Positions 6,306 through 14,746 of a DNA stretch of 23,858 nucleotides are shown here, piece after piece; position 1 is the first letter of the stretch; every line of letters starts with the position of its first letter. The stretch is from positions 1 to 23,858 of the forward strand of contig CAJMLN010000027.1 of the NCBI GenBank assembly GCA_905214315.1. Reading direction: 5' to 3'. The notes below the pieces were generated by a model. It was not told where the DNA came from, searched no databases, and saw only the letters and a program-made list of their open reading frames with translations. Position numbers and translations under genes: made by a program. Source of the DNA: an uncultured bacterium (GTDB taxonomy: Bacteria; Bacillota; Clostridia; Christensenellales; QALW01).

Positions 6306-8653
6306 ATCAGAAAACAGAGCGGATTTTAGAATTTGATAAAATAAAGGAATTGCTGGCGCAGTATGCTGTAGCGGATCTGGGAAAGGAAGCGGCACTGGCC
6401 CTGGAGCCGGTGCGCAGTATAAGCGCGGTAAAGATTTTGCTTCGGCAGACTGACGAGGCAGCAGCTGTAATAGAGAAGCACGGCAGCTCGCCGGTGCACA
6501 CGTACCATGAGGTGCGCGGGATTCTGGCCCGCATCAAGCTCGGTGCGGTTCTTTCTATGCGGGAGCTTTTGGACACTGCGCTGTTTCTGAAGGCAGTGCG
6601 GGAGGCCCGCAGCGGAATTGCGGACAGCCGGGAAGAGGAACCGGAGGGGTATGTGCTGCAATATGCGCGGCTGCTTGTTCCGTTTAAGGATGTTGAAACG
6701 AGGATATTTGCCGATATTTTAAGCGAAGAGGAGATGGCCGATTCCGCCAGTGCCCGCCTCGGTGCGATTCGCCGGCAAATCCGCAGCCAGAATGAAAGCG
6801 TGCGTGAAAAACTGAACAGCCTGATGCGGGGGCTGGATAAGGAGGGCGTTCTGCAGGAGGGCATTATTACACTGCGCAATGATCGCTATGTATTGCCTGT
6901 TATGGCGGCGCACAGGGCAAAAGTGCCGGGCATTGTGCATGATCAATCCGCCAGTGGAGCAACGCTGTTTATTGAGCCGATGGCCGTGGTGGAGATCAAT
7001 AATACCATCCGGCAGCTGAAGCTGGAGGAACGGGATGAGATTCAGCGGATTTTGGAAGACTATTCTGCGCGTCTGCACGATTCCTACGATGTACTGGAGA
7101 GCAACAGTCGTATTCTGGCTCAGCTGGATCTGATTTTTGCCAAGGCAAAGCTCAGCAGGGAAATGGATGCGATAAGCCCGGAGATCAATGAAAACGGCTT
7201 TGTGGATATTAAAAGCGGCCGGCATCCGCTGCTGGAGAAGCGCACCGTAGTGCCGATTTCTGTGTGGTTGGGAAAAGATTTTACGCAGCTGCTGATCACC
7301 GGTCCCAATACCGGCGGAAAAACGGTTACGCTAAAAACCATAGGTTTGTTTGCTTTAATGGTGCAGAGCGGTCTGCACGTTCCGGCGGAAGCAGGAACCA
7401 CGATGCCCGTGTTTGATAATATTTTTGCCGATATCGGCGATGAACAGAGCATTGAGCAGAATCTGAGTACGTTTTCCTCTCATATGAAAAATATTTCGCA
7501 AATTATGAAGGAGGTTACGCCCGGGGCGCTGGTATTGTTTGATGAGCTTGGCGCCGGAACGGATCCTACAGAGGGCGCGGCACTGGCCATGTCGCTTTTG
7601 GAAGAGCTCCGGCGCAGGCGAATCCGTACGGTGGTGACGTCACACTATGCGGAGCTAAAGGCATATTCTTTGTCCAAGCCTGGTGCGGAGAATGCCTCGG
7701 TAGAATTTGATGTGAATTCTTTGCAGCCTACCTATAAGCTGATGGTAGGAGTTCCGGGAAACAGCAATGCGTTTTTGATTTCGGCAAAGCTTGGCTTGGA
7801 GCCGTATTTGATCGACAGGGCGCGCAGTTATGTGGATGAGGATTCGCGCAAGCTTGAAAAAATTCTCTCCAATGCGGAGGAATATCGGATGCTGGCTCAA
7901 GCGCAGCGGCAGGAGGCTTCACAGTTGCGGGCAGCGGCCGAGCAGGAGCGAAAAGCTCTGGAGAGAGAGAAGAAGGAACTTTTACAAAAGCAGGAAAAGA
8001 TTTTGCTGCAGGCGCGGCGCGAGGCGGAAAAAATACGCGAAAAAGCGCTGGAAGAAGCCAATGCGGTGATTGAGGAATTGAAAAAGCTTAGTGCCTCGGC
8101 GGCAGATCCTTCGGCAATTTTTAAAGCGCGGGAGCTGCGCAAGCAATTGAACCGTACGGCAGAAGAAAAAAACAAGCCCGTTGTTTTTCCGGAAGAGCCG
8201 ATACGGGATTTTTTGCCTGGAATGGAGGTATATGTTCCTTCTTTTGATAACGACGGCGTTTTGCTTACCAAACCCAATGCAAAAGGAAAGGTAAAGGTAC
8301 AGCTGGGGATTATTCAGACGGAGGTCAATGCAGCGGAGCTGACATATGCCAAAAGTAAAAAAACGGCGGAGAACGCCGGTATAAAAGTAAGCCGTACTCA
8401 TATAAATGTACCTCTGGAACTGGATGTGCGGGGGCAAATGGCGGACGAGGCAGTGGCAAACGTGGACAGGTATCTTGACCTGGCCTACGGGCGGAATATC
8501 GGCTCTGTCACGGTAATTCACGGTAAGGGAACCGGCGCTTTGCGGAAAGCTATTGCAGATTATCTGCGTAAAAATAAAAAGGTTGCCTCTTTTCGGTCTG
8601 GTGTATACGGCGAAGGAGATACAGGCGTAACAGTGATTGAATTGAAAGGTTAA
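6302..8653 (+). CDS. mutS2: MutS2 ATPase/nuclease
   Basis: At 783 residues it matches the normal MutS2 length. The MutS-type clamp and lever region comes first, then the ATPase with Walker A ITGPNTGGKT (about residue 331) and Walker B LVLFDELGAGTDPTEGAAL (about 410). A long charged coiled coil covers about 516-597. The C-terminal Smr domain (about 700-783) has LDVRG and HGKGTGALR. Unlike MutS, MutS2 lacks the mismatch-recognition domain; members are linked to suppressing homologous recombination (Helicobacter) and, in Bacillus, to splitting collided ribosomes. It starts inside the last codons of the glycosyltransferase gene (ATGA, 4 bases), so the two should be translationally coupled despite unrelated roles. 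No clear terminator hairpin follows it. Confidence 0.97.
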   Translation: MNQKTERILEFDKIKELLAQYAVADLGKEAALALEPVRSISAVKILLRQTDEAAAVIEKHGSSPVHTYHEVRGILARIKLGAVLSMRELLDTALFLKAVREARSGIADSREEEPEGYVLQYARLLVPFKDVETRIFADILSEEEMADSASARLGAIRRQIRSQNESVREKLNSLMRGLDKEGVLQEGIITLRNDRYVLPVMAAHRAKVPGIVHDQSASGATLFIEPMAVVEINNTIRQLKLEERDEIQRILEDYSARLHDSYDVLESNSRILAQLDLIFAKAKLSREMDAISPEINENGFVDIKSGRHPLLEKRTVVPISVWLGKDFTQLLITGPNTGGKTVTLKTIGLFALMVQSGLHVPAEAGTTMPVFDNIFADIGDEQSIEQNLSTFSSHMKNISQIMKEVTPGALVLFDELGAGTDPTEGAALAMSLLEELRRRRIRTVVTSHYAELKAYSLSKPGAENASVEFDVNSLQPTYKLMVGVPGNSNAFLISAKLGLEPYLIDRARSYVDEDSRKLEKILSNAEEYRMLAQAQRQEASQLRAAAEQERKALEREKKELLQKQEKILLQARREAEKIREKALEEANAVIEELKKLSASAADPSAIFKARELRKQLNRTAEEKNKPVVFPEEPIRDFLPGMEVYVPSFDNDGVLLTKPNAKGKVKVQLGIIQTEVNAAELTYAKSKKTAENAGIKVSRTHINVPLELDVRGQMADEAVANVDRYLDLAYGRNIGSVTVIHGKGTGALRKAIADYLRKNKKVASFRSGVYGEGDTGVTVIELKG

Positions 8654-8680
8654 AATTTCTTTATATTTTTATCTAAATTT

Positions 8681-8709
8681 TTTCTAAAAGACAAGTTTTG
8701 TGTTATAAT
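8681..8709 (+). promoter_or_regulatory. Extended -10 promoter of the two-component operon
   Basis: A perfect TATAAT (8704-8709) with TGT just before it makes an extended -10. The matching -35 (TTTCTA, 8681-8686, spacer 17) is weak, as is common with extended -10 promoters. A short palindrome CAATAT-GGA-ATATTG (8718-8732) lies in the early transcribed region. Confidence 0.6.
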
Positions 8710-8764
8710 ATGGCTATCAATATGGAATATTGTCTGAAATGATTTTTTTAAGGAGGAATTTGCT

Positions 8765-9454
8765 TTGACAAATAAAATCAAAATTCTGGTTATTGACGAT
8801 GATCAGCATATATCGGAATTAGTAAAGCTGTATCTTGAAAAGGACGGTTATGAAGTTTACACTGCGGCTGACGGCGAAGAGGGTATTAATAAATTTAAGG
8901 CGGTTCAGCCTAAGTTGGTAGTGCTGGATATTATGCTTCCCGTCGTGGACGGTATGCAGGTCTGTACGGAAATCCGCCGAATTGATAATACGCCGATTAT
9001 TATGCTTTCGGCCAAGGGGGAAGTGTTTGATAAAGTGCTTAGCTTGGAACTTGGCGCGGATGATTATATGGTCAAGCCCTTTGAGCCGAAAGAATTGGTA
9101 GCACGCGTAAAGGCTGTGCTCAGACGCAGTGCGCAAAAGGAAGAAAACGTGGAAAACGTAGTGTATAAGGATATCGTTATTAATATTACGGATTATACGG
9201 TAACGTATAAAGGCAAGCGTGTAGAAATGCCCCCGAAGGAGATTGAACTGCTGTATTATTTGGCTTCGCATCCCAAAAAAGTATTTACCCGGGAGCAGCT
9301 GCTGGAGCAGGTTTGGGGATTTGAATATCTTGGCGACTCCCGTACGGTGGACGTGCATATTAAGCGTATCCGTGAAAAAGTAGCCGGCAATGAAGAGTGG
9401 AATATAAAAACGGTTTGGGGAATCGGTTATAAGTTTGAGGTAATGAACGAATGA
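8765..9454 (+). CDS. OmpR/PhoB-family response regulator
   Basis: The 229-residue protein has a receiver domain (about 1-120) with the acidic pocket IDDD (Asp11-13), phospho-acceptor Asp55 in VVLDIMLP, and the conserved Lys in MVKPFEP. The C-terminal winged helix (about 132-227) ends in FTREQLLEQVWG, SRTVDVHIKRIREK and TVWGIGYKF. It starts with TTG, which is supported by a strong AGGAGG at 8751-8756. The stop overlaps the start of the sensor kinase by 4 bases, so the pair is certainly cognate. The downstream protease gene suggests a role in sensing envelope or protein-folding stress, similar to CssRS-HtrA of Bacillus, but that is an inference from gene order. Confidence 0.95.
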   Translation: MTNKIKILVIDDDQHISELVKLYLEKDGYEVYTAADGEEGINKFKAVQPKLVVLDIMLPVVDGMQVCTEIRRIDNTPIIMLSAKGEVFDKVLSLELGADDYMVKPFEPKELVARVKAVLRRSAQKEENVENVVYKDIVINITDYTVTYKGKRVEMPPKEIELLYYLASHPKKVFTREQLLEQVWGFEYLGDSRTVDVHIKRIREKVAGNEEWNIKTVWGIGYKFEVMNE

Positions 9455-10902
9455 TCTTTCGTTCACTTCAGGCTAAGCTGATATCCATTTATTTGGTTAT
9501 CGTTGTTTTGTTTATCGGCGTTCTGGGCGGTGTGCTTACCTGGTCATACCGCAGCAATCTGACAAAGATGCGTGAAAAAGATGTGCTGGAGTGCGCCGAA
9601 CAAATTGCCGCTATGTTTACCGATGGTACACTGACGGTACAGATGCTTGAAAACGGGATGAATATGCCGGTTTTAATGACCACTGCCAAGGACTTTGATG
9701 CGACAATTCAAGTTGTGAATACCGCTACTAAAAGAATCTTTTATCAAATAACTGAAAAAAAAATGACGGTTTCGGGCAATAATGAATTGGTAGAGGAGGA
9801 AATTTATCAAACTGTATTCGAGCAAAATCGGATATACTTGCACTCCAATTATTATCATAAAAAAATGGAAGCAAATGTGTCCACAATTGCCTATCCTATA
9901 CGGTATCAGAACAGCAGCGAACAGCCTTGGGCTATATTGATTATTAATTCAGACCTAAAAGTTGTGAATGATACTTTTTTAGAGATCGTTTCGGCTTTAT
10001 GGATCCCGGCGATTGTGATATCAATATTAGGACTTATAATTATTTTTTTACTGATACAGGGAATCGTAAAGCGGGTAAAAATTTTAAAGGAAGCTACTGG
10101 TAAAATTGCCAAAGGAAAATTCGATGAGCGTATTGAATTCAGCCAGCATGATGAGATCAGCCAACTTGCAGTCGGCTTTAATCAAATGGCGGAGGATCTT
10201 GCTGCCAGTGATAAATCCAAACGCGACTTTGTTTCTAATGCTGCGCATGAACTGCGTTCACCGATGACGTCTATTAACGGTTTTGTAGAGGGAATGCTTG
10301 ACGGTACGATTCCCCAAAGCGAATACCGCACATATTTGGAGATCGTAGGTTCTGAGGTTAAGCGATTGACTAAACTGGTAAAAAGTATGTTGGATTTGAG
10401 CCGCATTGAATCCGGAAGGGAAAAACTTTCCCTGCAAAGTATAGATATCAATGAGCTTATCCGCCGTGTAGTACTGCGGTTTGGGCAAAAGATAGAAAAC
10501 AAAGGACTTATTCCCGAGCTTCATATTTCCGATGAACGGTTGATGGCGGTCGCGGATGCCGATAAAATTGAGCAGGTGCTGCAAAATCTTGTTGATAATG
10601 CCGTAAAGTTTACAGAGGCTGGCAAAAAAATATATCTTTGCAGTTATAAAAAGGCCAATAAGGTATATATTACGGTAAGAGATGAGGGCGCAGGCATCAG
10701 CGAGGAAGAAATTAAATTTATTTGGGATCGCTTTTATACCGTTGACAAAGCGCATACCGGGCATAAGAGCGGTACTGGATTGGGGCTTTCTATTGTAAAA
10801 AGCATTTTGGAGCAGCATGGTCAGTCGATTGCGGTAAAAAGCAAACTGGGAATCGGTACGGAGTTTACGTTTACCTTGGATGCGGCTGCTGATAAGGAGT
10901 AG
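9451..10902 (+). CDS. Membrane sensor histidine kinase
   Basis: The 483-residue protein has a membrane helix at about 9-30, an extracytoplasmic sensor region of about 150 residues and a second helix at about 182-206. A HAMP domain follows, then the HisKA box SNAAHELRSPMTSINGF with phospho-acceptor His266. The ATP-binding domain has the N box (LQNLVDNAVKFT), G1 (VRDEGAGI), F box (WDRFYTVD) and G2 (GTGLGLSIVKSI). All catalytic parts are present. The layout resembles PhoR/CssS-type kinases of Gram-positives, but the sensor loop has no motif I can name. It overlaps the response regulator by 4 bases and is followed 3 bases later by the HtrA-like gene, so all three should be one transcript. Confidence 0.95.
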   Translation: MIFRSLQAKLISIYLVIVVLFIGVLGGVLTWSYRSNLTKMREKDVLECAEQIAAMFTDGTLTVQMLENGMNMPVLMTTAKDFDATIQVVNTATKRIFYQITEKKMTVSGNNELVEEEIYQTVFEQNRIYLHSNYYHKKMEANVSTIAYPIRYQNSSEQPWAILIINSDLKVVNDTFLEIVSALWIPAIVISILGLIIIFLLIQGIVKRVKILKEATGKIAKGKFDERIEFSQHDEISQLAVGFNQMAEDLAASDKSKRDFVSNAAHELRSPMTSINGFVEGMLDGTIPQSEYRTYLEIVGSEVKRLTKLVKSMLDLSRIESGREKLSLQSIDINELIRRVVLRFGQKIENKGLIPELHISDERLMAVADADKIEQVLQNLVDNAVKFTEAGKKIYLCSYKKANKVYITVRDEGAGISEEEIKFIWDRFYTVDKAHTGHKSGTGLGLSIVKSILEQHGQSIAVKSKLGIGTEFTFTLDAAADKE

Positions 10903-10905
10903 TGT

Positions 10906-12021
10906 ATGAAGGAAGAATTTTTTGATGTAAGAGAATCAAAAAAAGGAATCGGTATTACGGGGATCATTGTAATTATTTTGGTTGCTGCGCTGCTTGGATC
11001 CGGTGCGACTTATTGGTGGATGGATAGCCGTGGAGCTTTTTCGTCTCAGGTGGAAGCTCCTGTTTCTACGAATGCACCTACAGCGGCTCCGCCGCAGGAA
11101 GAAGGAACAGAGGAGATATCCAATGCTACGATTTTTACCGAAATTTATCAAAAAAATTGCAACGCGGTTGTTGTGATTGATACCTACATCACATATGAAG
11201 GGGAACTTACTCATTACGGAAAAAGTTCCGGTTTTATTATGGATACCCAGGGATATATTTTGACGAACAGTCATGTGGTAGAAGAGGCTGAAAGCATAAA
11301 TGTGACGCTTTTTAACGGTAGTATTTATGAAGCGCGGGAGCTTGGTCATGATGAGCGCACGGAGGTTGCCGTTTTAAAAATTGAACCTAAAGAGCAGCTT
11401 CAGGCTGTAATTATGGGAAATTCGGATGAAATATTGATTGGGGAATATGCGGTTGCTATCGGCGCGCCGTTGGGGTATGAATATTCCATGAGTGTTGGTT
11501 TTATCTCCGGTCTTCAGCGGACGGTGGATTCCCGGAATTACAGATATCGGATGATCCAGGTGGATACGGCGCTTAATTCCGGCAACAGCGGCGGTCCGCT
11601 ATTTAATATCAAGGGAGAGGTTATTGGTATCAATACCATGAAGGAATCCAGCGTGTACGGAGTCTCCGTAGAAGGTATGGGATTCGCCGTACCGATTAAT
11701 ACAGCAAAAAACATTGCGCAGCAGCTGATGGAAAACGGTAAAGTGATCCGGCCGGCAATTCATGCGGTAGTGGGAAATAAATATACTGAGGACGGCAGGG
11801 AGGCCGGCGTTTATATTGCGGAAATTACTCCCGGAGGCGCGGCGGAAAGGGCCGGCTTAAGGGCAGACGATGTGATCGTGCAGTTTAATCTGAAAGATAT
11901 TGCAAATATGAATGATTTGATGGAACAGCTGGATCTGGTCTCAGTAGGTGACGAAGTAGTAATGACCATTATACGCGGCGGAAAAGCTATGACGATCATT
12001 ATTGTACTAGGAAGTACTTGA
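10906..12021 (+). CDS. HtrA/DegP-like membrane serine protease (S1C) with altered triad
   Basis: The 371-residue protein has a cytoplasmic tail, one membrane helix (about 14-36) and a low-complexity linker. The extracytoplasmic trypsin-like domain follows (about 75-270), then one PDZ domain (about 290-371, AGVYIAEITPGGAAERAGL). His123 lies in LTNSHVV and Ser228 in NSGNSGGPL. The expected Asp is replaced by Glu153 (RTEVAVLKI, codon GAG). The spacings His-Glu (30) and Glu-Ser (75) equal those of E. coli DegP (His105, Asp135, Ser210), so Glu153 is truly in the Asp position. The protein may be a weak protease or mainly a chaperone/sensor. AAGGAG, lying inside the kinase stop region, serves the ATG. 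Gene order points to envelope quality control under the two-component system. Confidence 0.93.
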   Translation: MKEEFFDVRESKKGIGITGIIVIILVAALLGSGATYWWMDSRGAFSSQVEAPVSTNAPTAAPPQEEGTEEISNATIFTEIYQKNCNAVVVIDTYITYEGELTHYGKSSGFIMDTQGYILTNSHVVEEAESINVTLFNGSIYEARELGHDERTEVAVLKIEPKEQLQAVIMGNSDEILIGEYAVAIGAPLGYEYSMSVGFISGLQRTVDSRNYRYRMIQVDTALNSGNSGGPLFNIKGEVIGINTMKESSVYGVSVEGMGFAVPINTAKNIAQQLMENGKVIRPAIHAVVGNKYTEDGREAGVYIAEITPGGAAERAGLRADDVIVQFNLKDIANMNDLMEQLDLVSVGDEVVMTIIRGGKAMTIIIVLGST

Positions 12022-12035
12022 AATTAATCAAAAAC

Positions 12036-12090
12036 GAAAGGCGGTTTTGCAACGGCAGAAGAAAAATGCCCGCAATACCGCTTTCTTTAT
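12036..12090 (+). terminator. Possible imperfect terminator hairpin after the HtrA-like gene
   Basis: GAAAG-G-CGG (12036-12044) can pair with CCGCTTTC (12078-12085) with one bulge, and inner bases also pair partly (TTTGC with GCAA, GGCA with TGCC). A short T-rich tract TTTAT follows. The hairpin is long and imperfect, so read-through into the GH3 gene is quite possible. Confidence 0.4.
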
Positions 12091-12112
12091 AAAAAGAAGG
12101 GCGGAGCAGTAA

Positions 12113-14557
12113 ATGAGAAAATTGAAAAAAATGCTTCAGCATATTTTCCAGAATACGATTGACCGCTTTACGGGAAATGGCCTTCGGCAAGAAGAAAATT
12201 CGCCTGAAGAAAACGGCTGTTCAGATCCGCAAATTTCTCAGTTGTGTCGCCAGGCAGGGGCAGAGAGTATTGTTCTGCTAAAAAATAACGGGGTCCTTCC
12301 GTTGGAAAAAAAGCAGAAAATTGCCGTGTTCGGACGATGTCAGATTGATTCTTTTTTTGTAGGATACGGCAGCGGCGGCGATGTGCATCCGCCGTACAAA
12401 ATTAATTTTTTAGACGCTTTGCAGGAAGAAGGAGCGCAGGCGGATCCTTTTTTGGCCTCTTATTATAGAGCTTGGTGTGTAGAGCATCCGCCGGAGGAGG
12501 GCTGGTGGGGGCATTGGCCTATGTGCCATCCTGAAGCGCTTCCGACGGCGCAGGCGGTACGGGAGGCGGCGCAGAGAAATGACGCGGCGCTTTTAGTGCT
12601 TGGCCGTGCCGCGGGAGAAGACAGAGATAATGCTTTAAAAAGGGGCAGCTATTATTTAACTGGTCGGGAGAGAAAGCTGCTTGACCGGATAACGGCGTAT
12701 TTTTCTCAGACGATTGTTTTGCTTAACTGCGGCAATATTATTGATTTAGCCTGGATCAAAGAGTACAGCGAAAAAATATCTGCGATACTGTACGTATGGC
12801 AGGGGGGACAGGAGAGCGGCCGCGCTGCGGCAGATATTCTTTTTGGGAAAAGCAATCCCTGTGGGAAATTGCCGGATACGATTACTGTAGGGTATGCGTC
12901 GATTCCCGGAAGCATAGAATTCGGCCGCAAAAAATTTACCCGGTATACCGAGGATATTTTTGTAGGCTATCGATATTTTGAGACCTTTGCACAGGAGCAG
13001 GTTTTATATCCTTTTGGTTTTGGGCTTAGCTATTCAAGCTTTAAGGCGGATTGCATAAGCGTTGTTTGTAACGCTGATCGGTTTGAAATTACCGTACAGG
13101 TAAAAAATACCGGCAGCTATGCGGGAAAAGAGGTAATTCAGCTGTATGTAGGTGCGCCGCAGGGAATGCTGGGAAAGCCGGCTAAAGTATTAACGGCCTT
13201 TCAAAAAACATGCCTACTGGCGCCGGGAGAAACGGAAACTTTAACGCTTTCTTTTAAGCGGTATGATTTTGCCTCTTTTGATGATACCGGTGCGAGCGGA
13301 TATCCAAATTGTTATGTTTTGGAAAAAGGCTTATATCGTTTTTTTATTGGAACTTGTGTGAGAGGCGGCAGAGAAATTTATTCATTTTATCAGGAGCAGA
13401 CGATCTGCTTGGAAAAGCTGCAGGAGATTTGCGGGTTGCAGCATCCATTAGAAAGATTGATTGCTGCAGAAGAGTATGGAAAAATTCAAAAAAAGAAGCA
13501 GCGATTGGAAAAGTCACAGCTGAATTTAAAACAGCGTATTTTAGAGAATTTACCTCTGCATACGGAGTTTGCCGGAGATAGAGGTTATCGCTTTGAACAT
13601 GTAAAATGTGGAAAAATTTCTTTAAAAAAATTTATTGCACAGTTTGCGCCCGAGGAATTAGAGGCAATTTGCCGCGGCGAAGGAAAGATGAACAGCCGGT
13701 TGGGTATTTCAGGTAATGCCGGAGCTTTCGGAGGTGTTACAGAAACGCTGCGGAAAAGGGGAATTCCACCGGTGATCTGTACCGATGGACCAGCGGGAAT
13801 TCGAATTAACCGTTTTACCACATTGCTGCCCTGCGGCACGGCATTGGCAGCTACCTGGAACCCGGAACTGATCTGCCGGCTTTATCAAAAAACGGCGAAA
13901 GAAATGACGTATTACGGAGCGCATGTGTTTCTTGGCTGTGGGATGAATATTCACCGGAATCCGCTTTGCGGCAGAAATTTTGAGTATTTTTCGGAAGATC
14001 CGCTGCTTACGGGAAAAATGGCCTGTGCTGTTACGGCGGGCATACAGAGCGGCGGGGCGGCGGCCTGTCCAAAGCATTTTGCGGCTAATAATCAGGAAAC
14101 AGGAAGAAACCGCAATGACAGCCGTTTATCGCAGCGTGCCCTGCGGGAAATTTATTTAAAAGGCTTTGAAATTTGCATAAAGCAGGCAAAACCACGCTGC
14201 CTGATGACCAGTTATAATAAAATTAACGGTATTTGGGCGCATTATCATTATGATTTGGCTACGGAAGTGCTGAGGAAGGAATGGGGGTTCCAGGGAGTGG
14301 TAATAACTGATTGGCGAATAAAAAAAGGCCGCAGCCCGGAATTTCCGCTGTTGAGGGATAACGCATACCGAATTCGTGCGCAGGTAGATGTACTGATGCC
14401 CGGAAATATGAGTTATTTGGCCAAAAACTACAGGGCCGACGGAACGGCAATTGAAACTTTGGGAAAATGCGGCGGCATTACGTTAGGAGAGCTGCAGCGC
14501 AGTGCGGAAAACGTGCTGAATTTTATTTTGCAGATAGAGAAGAAGAGCATAAAATAA
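12113..14557 (+). CDS. GH3 beta-glucosidase with permuted domain order
   Basis: All parts of a glycoside hydrolase family 3 enzyme are present in swapped order. The alpha/beta sandwich comes first (about 40-310, ending in YPFGFGLSYSSF), then a fibronectin III-like domain (about 325-420), then the TIM barrel (about 500-800). The likely acid/base is Glu169 in GRAAGEDRD. The nucleophile is Asp733 in GVVITDW, and Lys654-His655 (CPKHFAANNQE) help bind the sugar. The family releases terminal beta-linked sugars, usually glucose. There is no signal peptide, so it should be cytoplasmic and act on imported oligosaccharides. Permuted GH3 enzymes are known from some rumen and gut Clostridia such as Ruminococcus albus and Butyrivibrio. 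No sugar transporter or regulator is adjacent. The ATG follows GGCGGAG. Confidence 0.92.
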   Translation: MRKLKKMLQHIFQNTIDRFTGNGLRQEENSPEENGCSDPQISQLCRQAGAESIVLLKNNGVLPLEKKQKIAVFGRCQIDSFFVGYGSGGDVHPPYKINFLDALQEEGAQADPFLASYYRAWCVEHPPEEGWWGHWPMCHPEALPTAQAVREAAQRNDAALLVLGRAAGEDRDNALKRGSYYLTGRERKLLDRITAYFSQTIVLLNCGNIIDLAWIKEYSEKISAILYVWQGGQESGRAAADILFGKSNPCGKLPDTITVGYASIPGSIEFGRKKFTRYTEDIFVGYRYFETFAQEQVLYPFGFGLSYSSFKADCISVVCNADRFEITVQVKNTGSYAGKEVIQLYVGAPQGMLGKPAKVLTAFQKTCLLAPGETETLTLSFKRYDFASFDDTGASGYPNCYVLEKGLYRFFIGTCVRGGREIYSFYQEQTICLEKLQEICGLQHPLERLIAAEEYGKIQKKKQRLEKSQLNLKQRILENLPLHTEFAGDRGYRFEHVKCGKISLKKFIAQFAPEELEAICRGEGKMNSRLGISGNAGAFGGVTETLRKRGIPPVICTDGPAGIRINRFTTLLPCGTALAATWNPELICRLYQKTAKEMTYYGAHVFLGCGMNIHRNPLCGRNFEYFSEDPLLTGKMACAVTAGIQSGGAAACPKHFAANNQETGRNRNDSRLSQRALREIYLKGFEICIKQAKPRCLMTSYNKINGIWAHYHYDLATEVLRKEWGFQGVVITDWRIKKGRSPEFPLLRDNAYRIRAQVDVLMPGNMSYLAKNYRADGTAIETLGKCGGITLGELQRSAENVLNFILQIEKKSIK

Positions 14558-14575
14558 AAATTCTTCTTCTGTTTC
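14538..14575 (+). terminator. Weak possible terminator at the end of the GH3 gene
   Basis: AGAAGAAGA (14538-14546) pairs exactly with TCTTCTTCT (14562-14570) around a 15-base AT-rich loop. The left arm is inside the last codons, and the downstream tract is only moderately T-rich. It is the only candidate for this gene. Confidence 0.3.
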
Positions 14576-14697
14576 TTGTAGTCTTCAGGCTTAGATGACG
14601 CATGTTTTTTGTTTTAATATTTATGTTTTTGGGGCGGAAACGACGGTCTTTTTATTTCTATGCTGTTTTTTAATATTTTTTGCTTTTTATAAAAATA

Positions 14698-14732
14698 TGC
14701 GTCCTGAAAGTCAGCCTGACTTTCAGGGCGCA
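14698..14732 (-). terminator. Strong intrinsic terminator of the zinc-ribbon gene
   Basis: A 16-bp near-perfect stem (14698-14713 with 14717-14732, one G-U pair) has a three-base loop. On the minus strand it is followed by a T-rich stretch (ATTTTTAT) and starts 15 bases after the stop codon. The 140 bases between it and the GH3 gene are AT-rich, and I see nothing else in them. Confidence 0.85.
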
Positions 14733-14746
14733 TAATAAGAAAACTT

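Noticed and set aside
6307..8521. Several minus-strand open frames of 80-190 codons across mutS2
   Set aside because: They are shadows of a well-supported gene. Their compositions are those of antisense translation and no start sites are supported.
8718..8732. Palindrome CAATAT-GGA-ATATTG as a terminator or operator
   Set aside because: It is a short AT-rich stem with no T-run directly after it, so not a terminator. OmpR-type regulators usually bind direct repeats, so an operator role has no support.
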